Of a stretch of DNA of 40,032 bases, positions 32,018 through 40,027 are shown piece after piece; within the stretch, counting starts at the first letter, position 1; the number at the start of each line of letters is the position of its first letter. Origin of the DNA: Limisphaerales bacterium. Its GTDB lineage: Bacteria > Verrucomicrobiota > Verrucomicrobiia > Limisphaerales > UBA1100. Under the pieces are notes generated by a model. The model saw only the letters and a list, made by a program, of their open reading frames with translations, was not told the origin of the DNA and did no database searches. The translations under genes were made by a program, and so were the position numbers. The stretch is from positions 1 through 40,032 of the forward strand of contig JACNJL010000046.1 of NCBI GenBank assembly GCA_014382585.1. Reading direction: 5' to 3'.

Positions 32018-32947
32018 ATGAAGCTCTTTCTATCTTTGCCGACCCTCACCCTCGTGCTGATCGCTATCGGCTGCACGGAATTTCAGCAGAACCAACGCGA
32101 CGGCGCCGCGCAGCAGTATGAAAACCTAAACTTTTTCATACAAGACACCCACTCACTGGCACAATTGCCGCAGGCAACCACCCAACCTTCTCCATGGGCA
32201 GCGCTCTTCAATGGCACCGACCTCACCGGTTGGAAGGAAACCGACTACGCCGGACGCGGCAATGTGAAAGCGGAAAACGGCGAACTGCATATCGAGAACG
32301 GCCTCGTCATCACGGGCGTCACCTTCACTAATGTCACCGTGCTACCCAAAACGAATTATGAAATCAGCTACCAAGCCAAGCGCGTGAACGGCAGCGATTT
32401 CTTTGGGCTGCTCACATTCCCCGTGGGAGACAAGCACGCCTCATTCGTCACCGGCGGTTGGGGCGGCGCGGTCACCGGCATCTCCAGTATCAACAGCATG
32501 GACGCCTCCGAGAATGACACCACGGTTTATCTAAAATACAATCAGGATCAGTGGTACACGTTTCGTCTGCGCGTCACGCCGGAAAACCTTAGCGTGTGGA
32601 TGACGCCCAAGGAACATCCCATCCCCCTCAACGCAACCGTGGCCAGCATTGTAAAGGCGTACCAAACCGAAGCCGCCGCCACCGGCCAAACCCTCAGCGC
32701 CAAAGACGCCGAAGCCACTCTGCGCGCGCTCAATCCCAATCTCGATAAAAACATCCCGGCCCGCGACACGATTTATTTTCCCGGCGAAGCCCAAATCATC
32801 GACGAATCCATCCAGGATAAAGTTGTGGAAATGCGAGCGGGCGAAATCGAACTCTCCGCCCCCCTCGGCTTCGCCACGTTTCAAAGCTACGGCGTCATCC
32901 GCAACGCGCGCATTCGGCGATTGCCGGAAAAGAAGGCCGCTAAATAA
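32018..32947 (+). CDS. DUF1080-domain lipoprotein
   Basis: A 309-residue lipoprotein (MKLFLSLPTLTLVLIAIGC, lipobox Cys at 19). A spacer with TQPSPWAALFNGTDLTGWKE introduces the DUF1080 domain, a concanavalin-like beta-sandwich now linked to 3-keto-disaccharide hydrolases. Blocks NGELHIENGLVITG, NYEISYQAKRVNGSDFFGLL and QSYGVIRNARIRRLP fit. A Lys/Ala-rich insert of about 70 residues (TVASIVKAYQTEAAATGQTL, DAEATLRALNPN) lies inside the domain, which is unusual. It likely faces the periplasm. The 3' end overlaps a GNAT fragment on the other strand by 8 bases. Confidence 0.85.
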   Translation: MKLFLSLPTLTLVLIAIGCTEFQQNQRDGAAQQYENLNFFIQDTHSLAQLPQATTQPSPWAALFNGTDLTGWKETDYAGRGNVKAENGELHIENGLVITGVTFTNVTVLPKTNYEISYQAKRVNGSDFFGLLTFPVGDKHASFVTGGWGGAVTGISSINSMDASENDTTVYLKYNQDQWYTFRLRVTPENLSVWMTPKEHPIPLNATVASIVKAYQTEAAATGQTLSAKDAEATLRALNPNLDKNIPARDTIYFPGEAQIIDESIQDKVVEMRAGEIELSAPLGFATFQSYGVIRNARIRRLPEKKAAK

Positions 32948-33155
32948 TCCGCTGCGCGTAGTGCACTTGCCGGGCAATTTCCTGAAAGCCGGCGGCGGGA
33001 TAAAGCGTTTGGCCGATGGGATAGGTTTCCATCGTCTCGATGACAGCGTAAGCCAGTTTTTCGTTTCGGAAATATTCCAGCGCGTGTTCAATGAGGGCAC
33101 GGCCAAGGCCGCGCCCGCGGGCGGCGGATTGATAGGGGCGCAACGTCCAGGTCAT
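32940..33155 (-). pseudogene. GNAT acetyltransferase fragment
   Basis: A 71-residue piece with the acetyl-CoA-binding motif of GNAT N-acetyltransferases (ARGRGLGRALIEHALEYF) followed by YPIGQTLYPAAGFQEIARQ. The usual 70 or so residues before this motif (strands 1-4) are missing, and in-frame stops lie a few codons upstream. It is therefore a remnant or a very short member. The HEAT-repeat gene ends five bases away. Confidence 0.6.
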
Positions 33156-33160
33156 ACGGT

Positions 33161-34627
33161 TTATTTCAGTTTACCGGAATTGCGCTGACGGATTATTTCC
33201 AAAGTCGAGGCCGCAGCTTTGGCCACTGCCGCGTCGGTATCCGATTTAGCTTTGGTGAGCGCGGAGGCACTGCGCGTGGTGCCAAATACGGATAACAACC
33301 GGCACACTTCCAGACGCACAATCGATTGTTCGCTTTGAAGCAAAGGCGCAATTGCCCGTTCGGCATCAGGATGACGCGCCCCGAGATGGGCAAGGGCATT
33401 GGCCGTGGCAGCCAATTCACGAGTAGTGTCCAAATGCGCCACCAACGGCGCAATGGCCCGGGCATCCCGCAATGAACCCAGCGCATCGATGGCCGCCCAC
33501 CGCGCAGTGAGTTGCGAATCCTTCAACGCGGCAATCAGCGGCGGCACGCTGGCGGCATCGCCCCAGTTGGCCAACGCCCTCGCGGCATCGGCTCGTAGAA
33601 ACGGATCCGGGTCACGCAATGCCGCTGCCAATCCCTTTGCCACTTTGGCGCGTTTGGCTGGATTGCTGTCTGGCTCGGCCGCTGCCAAACGCATCACCGC
33701 CAGCACACGCCGAAACGTCATACGCTGCGAAAGATTGTTCAAAATATCAGGCAGCTCGCCTTCATCAAGCGGCCGCCGCTCCACACGCATGGCCGGTGCG
33801 GCCGGGCGCAACGCCTTTTCACGTTCGGCGCCGGTAAGCAATTCGTAACGAATGTTGACCGGGACCGTGCGTTCAGTTTCCCCATTGTAATCGATGAGTA
33901 TTCCTTCCCATAAATATTTAACCGGAATTCCAAAGGCGCTGAAGGTGGTGGTGCCCTTGCCCGTGAGCCGAACGCGGGGTTGCCCGGGCGTGTTCGGGGT
34001 TTCCAAAGTCAGCGACTGCGCAAGCGTCTGCGCTTCGCGTTGATATTTAATTTGCAGCGTCCCGATGAGCGGTGTTTTTTGGATGCGCACAAACCCTTCC
34101 TCGCCCGTCCGCACAAACCGTTGCTCGTGCATCAGCCGCACTTGCTCGGTGACGGTCCATTCGTTCGTACCCTTCGGCGCCAGCCGATGCACCACCAACA
34201 GCGAAGGATCCGTTAAATCAAAATCCCGCGCCGGCGCACCCGCGCGCACCAGCCGTTTGCCGCGCGTATCAAAAACCACATCCACCGGCGCACGGGGCAC
34301 ACGCCCTACACTGCCGCCATCAAAAAATTTCCAGCCCAACTGAAACACCCCAAACGGAGGGAAACGCCGCCCCTCATTCGAATGCCGCTGCAACATCAGA
34401 AAATTATGGCACCGCAACGTAAACCCGTGCGGATTCGCCGCGCGACAGAGATAAACCACCTCCCCCCGCAAACTCGGCAAATACTTCGCCTCCTGCGAAT
34501 CCACCCGCACGCGGTAAACATACGCCCCATCTCGCGCCCAAGCGTGCTTGCCCGGAACCAGCGCAGCGGACGATGAGCCAACCGTCATCGCCCCCACTAC
34601 CAATCCAAACACCCAAGCCAATCGCAT
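33161..34627 (-). CDS. Secreted HEAT-repeat protein
   Basis: About 488 residues with a signal peptide (MRLAWVFGLVVGAMTVGSSS) and a first half of mixed strands (PGKHAWARDGAYVYRV, FLMLQRHSNEGRRFPPFGV) that I cannot assign. The second half has HEAT repeats: LAAALRDPDPFLRADAARAL, VPPLIAALKDSQLTARWAAI, IAPLVAHLDTTRELAATANA. These helical repeats bind proteins or polymers. ATG 34627 was chosen for the signal; the alternative start nine codons upstream (34654) is possible. Most PVC HEAT proteins have an attached cytochrome or sulfatase domain, but none is seen here. Confidence 0.8.
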   Translation of the reverse strand: MRLAWVFGLVVGAMTVGSSSAALVPGKHAWARDGAYVYRVRVDSQEAKYLPSLRGEVVYLCRAANPHGFTLRCHNFLMLQRHSNEGRRFPPFGVFQLGWKFFDGGSVGRVPRAPVDVVFDTRGKRLVRAGAPARDFDLTDPSLLVVHRLAPKGTNEWTVTEQVRLMHEQRFVRTGEEGFVRIQKTPLIGTLQIKYQREAQTLAQSLTLETPNTPGQPRVRLTGKGTTTFSAFGIPVKYLWEGILIDYNGETERTVPVNIRYELLTGAEREKALRPAAPAMRVERRPLDEGELPDILNNLSQRMTFRRVLAVMRLAAAEPDSNPAKRAKVAKGLAAALRDPDPFLRADAARALANWGDAASVPPLIAALKDSQLTARWAAIDALGSLRDARAIAPLVAHLDTTRELAATANALAHLGARHPDAERAIAPLLQSEQSIVRLEVCRLLSVFGTTRSASALTKAKSDTDAAVAKAAASTLEIIRQRNSGKLK

Positions 34628-34728
34628 CGCCCCATCAAGCCACCCCATCGGCAAAGCGCAAAGACGAAGTTATTAAAAGCCGCCCAAAAAATGACATCTC
34701 TGTAGCGACGGCCGATGGCCTCCGATGA

Positions 34729-34768
34729 ACCAATTTTCAATTCCCAATTCCCAATTCCCAATCCCTAG
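34729..34768. repeat. Short CCAATTC microrepeat
   Basis: A run of three to four copies of CAATTCC/CCAATTCC lies between the HEAT-repeat gene and the glycine-zipper promoter. The wording (CCAATTTTC, CCAATTCC) echoes the inner flank of the four-helix cassette and may be a decayed end of such an element. The rest of 34628-34800 shows no gene. Confidence 0.4.
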
Positions 34769-34806
34769 CCCCCACCACCGTCCCCGAAAATAATTCAAAT
34801 CCCCCC

Positions 34807-34848
34807 TTGACAAATTACGTATACGCATTATCTTGTATGTATGCGTAT
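34807..34848 (+). promoter_or_regulatory. Promoter with flanking palindrome, glycine-zipper gene
   Basis: A perfect TTGACA lies at 34807-34812, with TATCTT at 34829-34834 as a weaker -10 box (16-base spacer). ATACGCAT (34821-34828) and ATGCGTAT (34841-34848) form an exact 8-base inverted repeat around the -10 region, a good place for a repressor or activator. The gene starts 52 bases further on, giving a leader of about 55 bases. Confidence 0.6.
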
Positions 34849-34899
34849 GATATGACGCCGTGCGCGCTGGTGTTTTAACCCTTAAATAGAAGCAATATT

Positions 34900-35154
34900 A
34901 TGAAAAACAAACTCGTCCCATCAATGCTCGCCCTCTCTCTCGCCTCAACAATGCTCATCGGCTGCGCCGGCCCAATGAACAACACCGAACGCGGCGCTGC
35001 CACCGGCGGCGTGCTGGGCGGCATTATTGGCGGCGTCATCGGCCACAACAAAGGCGGCAAAACCGCCGAAGGAGCCGCCATCGGTGCCCTAGGCGGAGCC
35101 GTCCTCGGTGGCGCCATCGGCAATCGTCAGGACAAGGCTTCCGGCAATAAATAA
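34900..35154 (+). CDS. Glycine-zipper lipoprotein
   Basis: An 84-residue lipoprotein: signal MKNKLVPSMLALSLASTMLI then GCAG with lipobox Cys at residue 22. The mature part is a glycine zipper (GAATGGVLGGIIGGVIGHNK, then GAAIGALGGAVLGGAIGNRQ), as in SlyB, OsmB and the 17-kDa antigen family. These small proteins insert into or associate with the outer membrane and are often stress-induced. It has its own strong promoter, operator-like palindrome and terminator, so it is a self-contained, probably regulated unit. Confidence 0.92.
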   Translation: MKNKLVPSMLALSLASTMLIGCAGPMNNTERGAATGGVLGGIIGGVIGHNKGGKTAEGAAIGALGGAVLGGAIGNRQDKASGNK

Positions 35155-35183
35155 CGGCCACATTTTCTCTTCGATCTTCCATT

Positions 35184-35213
35184 CCGTCGACATATACGTC
35201 GACGGTTTTTTTT
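35184..35213 (+). terminator. Rho-independent terminator after glycine-zipper gene
   Basis: CCGTCGAC (35184-35191) and GTCGACGG (35198-35205) form a perfect 8-base stem with a six-base loop, followed by eight T (35206-35213). It lies 30 bases past the stop codon. Confidence 0.93.
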
Positions 35214-35358
35214 GAACTCACATAATTACGATCTTCAGGATATATTTGGGGGAGGATGCGTCCCGAGTATCTTACCCATCTTTTTTCGAGTCTTTCCTGA
35301 TCTTGTCTTCAAAAAAGATGGGGTTGACGGATTGGGTTTGGTTTGTCGTGATTGGCGG

Positions 35359-37218
35359 ATGCGAAATTTTCGATTTATTTTTATTTCTTGGTGGCTTGGC
35401 GTCTTGGCGGTTCAGGCTTTGGCGGGACAGAAGTTGCCGAATATTCTTTGGATTACTTCGGAGGATAATGGGCCGCATTTGGGTTGTTATGGAGATGACT
35501 ATGCGAAGACGCCGGAGTTGGATGCCTTGGCGGGGAGGGGGATGATTTATTTGAATGCTTGGTCGACGGCGCCGGTGTGCGCGCCGGCGCGGACGACGCT
35601 CATCAGTGGGTTGTATCCGCCAAGCACGGGGGCGGAGCATATGCGCAGTTACACGAAGCTGCCGGCGGGTTTCAAGATGTACCCGCAGTATCTGCGCGAG
35701 GCGGGCTACTATTGCACGAACAACTCGAAGGAGGATTACAATCTCGCGAAGCCCGGGCAGGTTTGGGATGCCGGCGGCCGCAAGGCGCACTGGAAGAACC
35801 GCCCGAAGGACCAGCCGTTCTTTGCCATCTTCAACCACACCATCAGTCACGAGAGCCAGATTCGCAACAACATCAATCCCAAAGATCGCATCCATGATCC
35901 AAAGAAGGTGCGCATCCCCGCGTATCATCCCGACACGCCCGAGGTGCGCAAGGACTGGGCGCAGTACTACGACCGGCTCACGATGATGGACGCCCGTGCC
36001 GGCGCGAACCTCAAGGAGATTGCCGACGCCGGTCTCGCCGAGGACACGATTGTCTTTTACTACGGCGACCACGGCTCCGGCATGCCGCGCAGCAAACGCT
36101 GGCCCTACAACAGTGGCCTCCACGTGCCGCTCATCGTGCACATCCCCGAGAAGTGGAAACACCTCGCGCCGAAAGATTACCGCGCCGGCGGCGAAACCGA
36201 TCGCCTCGTCGGATTCATTGATTTCGCCCCCACGCTCCTCAGCCTCGCCAGCATCAAGCCACCCGCGCACCTGCAAGGCCACGCCTTCCTCGGCCAACAC
36301 GCCGCCGCGCCGCAGCCCTTCATCTACGGCTTCCGCGGGCGCATGGACGAGCGCTACGACATGGTCCGCACCGTGCGCGACCAGCGCTACATTTACATCC
36401 GAAACTACATGCCGCACAAAATCTACGGCCAACACGTCGCATATATGTTCATCACCCCCACCACGCGCAAGTGGCACGACCTGTATCACGCCGACAAACT
36501 CAACGCCGCCCAGTCGCACTTTTGGAAAACCAAACCCGCCGAGGAACTCTACGACCTCCAAGCCGACCCCGACGAAGTGAACAACCTCGCCAGCTCCGAG
36601 AAACACGCCGCCACCCTCGAGCGCCTGCGCACCGCCCACGCCGAGCACACCCTCGCCATCCGCGACATCGGCTTTCTGCCCGAGGCACAAATTCATTCCC
36701 GCGCCGGCGACCGCGCCCCCTACACCATGGGCCACGACAACAAGGCCTACCCCATGGCCAGCATCTACCGCGCCGCCGACCTCGCCTCCCGTGGCGGCAC
36801 CGTCGGCCAACTCATCCTGCTCCTTGATGCCAAGGACAGCGCCGTCCGTTATTGGGGCGCCATGGGCCTGCTCATGCGCGGCAAACCCGCCGTCGCCAAA
36901 GCCAGCGCCTACCTCCGCCAAGCCCTGAACGACCAAGCCCCCGCCGTAGCCGCCATCGCCGCCGAGGCCCTCGCCCGCCACGGCCAAGGCAAAGACGCCA
37001 CCCTCGCCATGGAAAAACTCCTGCAACTGGCCAACGGCGAACAGCACTCCATCTACACCGCCATGCTCGCCCTCAACGCGCTGGACCACACCGACGCCAA
37101 GGCCAAGCCCTACACCGACGCCATTGCCAAGCTCCCCCGCCAAGCCAAAGTCGTCCCGCCGCGAATGGGAAATTACATCCGGCGGCTTTTGGAAAAAACC
37201 ACAGCGGATTTGAAATAG
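35359..37218 (+). CDS. Secreted sulfatase with C-terminal HEAT-like repeats
   Basis: A 619-residue exported type I sulfatase (signal MRNFRFIFISWWLGVLAVQA). The alkaline-phosphatase-like metal site is in NILWITSEDNGPHLGCYGDD (Asp36, Asn37). The formylglycine signature is CAPARTTLISG with Cys74, matching C-x-P-x-R. DYRAGGETDRLVGFIDFAPT and ELYDLQADPDEVNNLA are typical downstream blocks. After about residue 510 a HEAT-like tail follows (DSAVRYWGAMGLLMRGKPAV, APAVAAIAAEALARHGQG). It probably removes sulfate from marine polysaccharide. The frame is open back to 35212, but the signal begins only at ATG 35359. Confidence 0.93.
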   Translation: MRNFRFIFISWWLGVLAVQALAGQKLPNILWITSEDNGPHLGCYGDDYAKTPELDALAGRGMIYLNAWSTAPVCAPARTTLISGLYPPSTGAEHMRSYTKLPAGFKMYPQYLREAGYYCTNNSKEDYNLAKPGQVWDAGGRKAHWKNRPKDQPFFAIFNHTISHESQIRNNINPKDRIHDPKKVRIPAYHPDTPEVRKDWAQYYDRLTMMDARAGANLKEIADAGLAEDTIVFYYGDHGSGMPRSKRWPYNSGLHVPLIVHIPEKWKHLAPKDYRAGGETDRLVGFIDFAPTLLSLASIKPPAHLQGHAFLGQHAAAPQPFIYGFRGRMDERYDMVRTVRDQRYIYIRNYMPHKIYGQHVAYMFITPTTRKWHDLYHADKLNAAQSHFWKTKPAEELYDLQADPDEVNNLASSEKHAATLERLRTAHAEHTLAIRDIGFLPEAQIHSRAGDRAPYTMGHDNKAYPMASIYRAADLASRGGTVGQLILLLDAKDSAVRYWGAMGLLMRGKPAVAKASAYLRQALNDQAPAVAAIAAEALARHGQGKDATLAMEKLLQLANGEQHSIYTAMLALNALDHTDAKAKPYTDAIAKLPRQAKVVPPRMGNYIRRLLEKTTADLK

Positions 37219-37221
37219 CCT

Positions 37222-37281
37222 CACGCCGAGTCGCGGAGACCCGGAGGGGGGAATTCCTCACCGCGTCTCTGCGCCTCCGCC
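37222..37281. repeat. GCGTCTCTGCG-type dispersed repeat
   Basis: CACGCCGAGTCGCGGAGACC and, further on, GCGTCTCTGCGCCTCCGC form an imperfect palindrome. It is the GC-rich cousin of the repeat at 7865-7930 and belongs to a type of 'GCAGAGACGCAGAG' intergenic repeat seen in many environmental bacteria. It starts four bases after the sulfatase stop. Confidence 0.55.
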
Positions 37282-37309
37282 TGAGCTGAAGGCATACCCC
37301 GGCTGATAT

Positions 37310-37403
37310 GGAGTGCGGTGGCAGAGCGGAGCGGCGACACCGCTTTCGTAAGATCCCAAGCGCCCCAAAGCGCCGTCGCCGCTCCGCTCTGCCGGCGCAC
37401 TCC
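37310..37403. repeat. Long inverted repeat, 37-base arms
   Basis: Left arm 37310-37346 (starts GGAGTGCGGTGGCAGAGCGG) and right arm 37367-37403 (ends CTCTGCCGGCGCACTCC) match in 33 of 37 positions as reverse complements, with a 20-base loop. It is one of the strongest palindromes in the window and also makes spurious open frames on both strands. The FGE-like lipoprotein gene begins 56 bases later. Confidence 0.85.
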
Positions 37404-37458
37404 AAAATCCGTCCCGTGGCCCCTTGTCAAAAAGGCTGGATAAATATAGATTCGGCGG

Positions 37459-38217
37459 ATGAAGCAACTGGCTTTTCTATTTATAGCAGCGATGGCGTTG
37501 GCGGGGTGTGGAACTACCAAGCCAACCCCTCCCAAGCCTTTCACCAACACCTTGGGCATGAAGTTTGTGCCGGTGCCGGGGACGGAAGTATCGTTTTGCA
37601 TTTGGGAAACGCGAGTGAAGGATTACGCGGCGTATGCGGCGGCGAATGCGGGGGTGGATGGGAGTTGGAAGAAGCCCGTGTTTAAGCAGGCGGACACGTA
37701 CCCGGTGGTGAATGTGAGCTGGAATGATGCAGTGGCGTTTTGTGAGTGGTTGACGAAGAAGGAATTGGCGGAAGGAAAGATCACCGCCAGCCAACGCTAT
37801 CGATTGCCGACAGATGCGGAGTGGAGCACCGCCGTGGGTTTGGGGCGGGAGACGGGCAACTCGCCTAGGGAAAAACAAATGGGCATCAAGGGCGTGTACC
37901 CGTGGGGCAATGAGTGGCCACCGCCGAAGGGGGCGGGGAATTATTCTGGAGGATTGAACGTGGACAGCTATGACTACACCTCACCCGTGGGCAGCTTTGC
38001 CGCCAACACACACGGCCTACACGATATGGGAGGCAACGTGTGGGAATGGTGCGAAGACAGGTATGACCCTGCAGCAAACACATCCCGGGTGTTGCGCGGT
38101 GCGTCTTGGAGCGACGGCAGTCCCGCCTCCCTGTTGTCGTCCTACCGCTTCATCTTCCCCACGCCCGATTTTCGCGTCGCCGCCTTCGGCTTTCGGTGTG
38201 TGTTGGTGGGTGAGTGA
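37459..38217 (+). CDS. FGE-like (SUMF1-domain) lipoprotein without catalytic cysteines
   Basis: A 252-residue lipoprotein (MKQLAFLFIAAMALAGC, lipobox Cys at 17). The SUMF1 fold is clear: FVPVPGTEVSFCIWETRVKD, YPVVNVSWNDAVAFCEWLTK, YRLPTDAEWSTAVGLG, then GGNVWEWCEDRYD and RVLRGASWSDG. In true formylglycine-generating enzymes the RGGSW block is followed by a Cys pair in the active site (such as SYCYRYR); here the region reads SLLSSYRFIFPTPDFRVAAFG with no Cys, so oxidation of a sulfatase Cys is unlikely. It may be a structural or ligand-binding relative. It follows the sulfatase gene, which makes this loss notable. Confidence 0.88.
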   Translation: MKQLAFLFIAAMALAGCGTTKPTPPKPFTNTLGMKFVPVPGTEVSFCIWETRVKDYAAYAAANAGVDGSWKKPVFKQADTYPVVNVSWNDAVAFCEWLTKKELAEGKITASQRYRLPTDAEWSTAVGLGRETGNSPREKQMGIKGVYPWGNEWPPPKGAGNYSGGLNVDSYDYTSPVGSFAANTHGLHDMGGNVWEWCEDRYDPAANTSRVLRGASWSDGSPASLLSSYRFIFPTPDFRVAAFGFRCVLVGE

Positions 38218-38371
38218 GGCGGGTGGTTTGGCTTCTGTTACCTTAACGCCTTGACCCCTTGAACCTTAGTGCTTGAACCTCAATCCTTCAAGGCGAGCGC
38301 AGCGAGCCTTTGGGATTGCCCCCACGTCCTTCGGCGCAGCTCCCGCCAAACCACCGGGGCCGCGAAGCAAA

Positions 38372-38593
38372 TGGAGGGACGAGCCTGCGAGTCCGCTTGC
38401 GCCAATGACAGCCACGGACTCGCAGGCTCGTCCCTCCAGTGCGAATGTGCCCCAAGGTAGGGCGGGGTGTCCGAGCGCGTCATGGCCGGCCCGGACTCGC
38501 GGGCTCGTCCCTCCAGTGCGAAAGTGGCCCAAGGTAGGGCGGGGTGTCCGAGCGTGCCAGTGACAGCCACGGACTCGCGGGCTCGTCCCTCCA
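38372..38593. repeat. Tandem and inverted repeat cluster
   Basis: A 24-base unit (GACTCGCRGGCTCGTCCC core) occurs at 38415-38438, 38492-38515 and 38570-38593 in the same direction, spaced by 77 and 78 bases, and once in reverse at 38372-38395, where it is an exact complement of the first copy. Between the direct copies lie GGTAGGGCGGGGTGTCCGAG units, linking this cluster to the TAGGGCG family at 331 and 28301. No gene is seen in the cluster. Confidence 0.85.
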
Positions 38594-38866
38594 CAATTTC
38601 GGCTACCAAAAAATCCGGGACGGTGGGCCGGCCTAGGGTGCTTTTATTTTTATCCCGCGCGGCTTACGGGCCCTTGGGGATCTGGTCGGGCAATTGCTCG
38701 TTGGGGGCGCTGTCCCGGCGCGCTGAGTCGAGCCTGGGAAAACATCCGCTTACTCCTTGGCAGGAGCGGGCTTTGTCGTAAAGTGAAGGAGGAACCGGTT
38801 GCCCCGGCATCCACGGAGGATTCCGACAGCTACGTTGAGCCGGCTTGGGCGGCTTGGGCCCATTCC
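38594..38866. other. Non-coding stretch of unknown nature
   Basis: I see no convincing gene, promoter or terminator. Some wording (AAGTGAAGGAGGAACCGGTT) recalls group II intron 3' regions, but no domain V hairpin is apparent, so I give this no weight. The rest is GC-rich spacer. Confidence 0.4.
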
Positions 38867-40027
38867 TCACGAAATATGCGCGCCCTGAGTCTCGACGTAG
38901 ACGGCGTACAATGACTGGCTGCCGGTCATGAAGAGGCGGTTGCGCTTGGTGCCGCCGAAGCAGACGTTGCTGCAGATTTCGGGGAGTAGGATTTGGCCGA
39001 TGCGTTTACCTTCCTTGGGCTCGAAGATGTGCACGCCGTCGTAGCCGTCCCCCACCCAGCCGGCGCTGGCCCAGATGTTGCCGTCGGTGTCGCAGCGAAT
39101 GCCGTCGGCCATGCCGGCCTTGGTGATCTTCGTCACCTTGCCGTCCTTGCCGGTCTCTTCCATCTCGAGCTTCATGCTGGCAAACTCCCGGCCGTTCTTC
39201 AGGCTCACGCCGTCGACGATGTCCCACACCTTGATGTTCTTGGGTGCGGCGGGGTAGTGCGAGGAACCGGTGTCGGCGACGTACAGTTTCTTGTAATCCG
39301 GGCTGAAGCAAAGTCCGTTGGGCTTGAAAATATCCTCGGTGAGCTTGGTGACTTTTTTGGTCCTGGCGTCGATACGATAAACCGCCTCTTTTTGTATCGG
39401 CTGCACGCTGCCAGTGTTGGCGCGGTGGCCCTCGTAGTTCATGAGGCTGCCGTAGCCGGGGTCGGTGAACCAAATGGCGCCGTCTTCCGGATGCACCACG
39501 GCATCGTTCGGCGCGTTGAATTGCTTGCCGCCGAACTGGTCGGCGAGCACCGTGATTTTGCCGTTGTACTCGTAGCGCACCACGCGGCGGTTGCCGTGTT
39601 CGCAGGAAATTTGCCGGCCGGTGAAGTCAAATGTGTTGCCGTTGCTATTGCCGCTGGGGTGGCGGAAGATGCTCACGTGCCCGTCCTCTTCCAGCCAGCG
39701 CAACTGGTGGTTGTTGGGGATGTCGCTCCAGAGCAGATATTTGCCCACGCCATTCCATGCCGGTCCCTCGGCCCAGAGCATCTTGGGGCTGGTGTACAGT
39801 CGCAGGATGGGCGAGTTGCCGATCTTGTACTTGGCAAACCGCTTGTCGAGCACGACCACGTCGGGCTCGGGATAGCGGGTGGGGTTCTTGCCGGTTCAGT
39901 CGCGTGGAGTGCCCTTCTTGGCAATGGCAGCACATCCCAAACCCCCCAGCGTTGCCGTGGCTAGAAATGCGCGGCGATTGAATCCATTTGATTTTGTCGG
40001 GACCTTCGGAGTGTGTTTTGTGTTCAT
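38867..40027 (-). pseudogene. SMP-30/gluconolactonase-family protein with in-frame UGA
   Basis: A 387-codon frame for a six-bladed lactonase-like propeller. The N-terminus is a Tat signal (NGFNRRAFLATATLGGLGCA). A TGA at 39896-39898 (codon 44) follows GTPRD and precedes TGKNPTRYPEPDVVVLDKRF. In relatives I remember this reads D-W-T-G-K-N, so TGG to TGA is the likely change. The rest of the gene is intact: WAEGPAWNG with the metal Glu, NAPNDAVVHPEDGAIWFTDP, NGLCFSPDYKKLYVADTGS and ADGIRCDTDGNIWAS. Without read-through, the catalytic part would have to start at an internal codon (GTG 39859) and would lack a signal. Confidence 0.8.

Noticed and set aside
32531-33106. Minus-strand open frame of 191 residues over the DUF1080 gene and GNAT fragment
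   Set aside because: It has no family features and overlaps two supported reading frames.
35272-37224. A 650-codon open frame antisense to the sulfatase gene
   Set aside because: It is Gly/Val/Gly-rich low-complexity sequence, a typical shadow of a GC-rich gene; the plus strand has clear sulfatase motifs.
38760-38860. Group II intron remnant
   Set aside because: One short phrase is suggestive, but there is no domain V hairpin or reverse transcriptase.
30573-40027. UGA reassigned to an amino acid in this organism
   Set aside because: Many intact genes here end in UGA (for example 7859, 16933 and 38217), so UGA is a normal stop.
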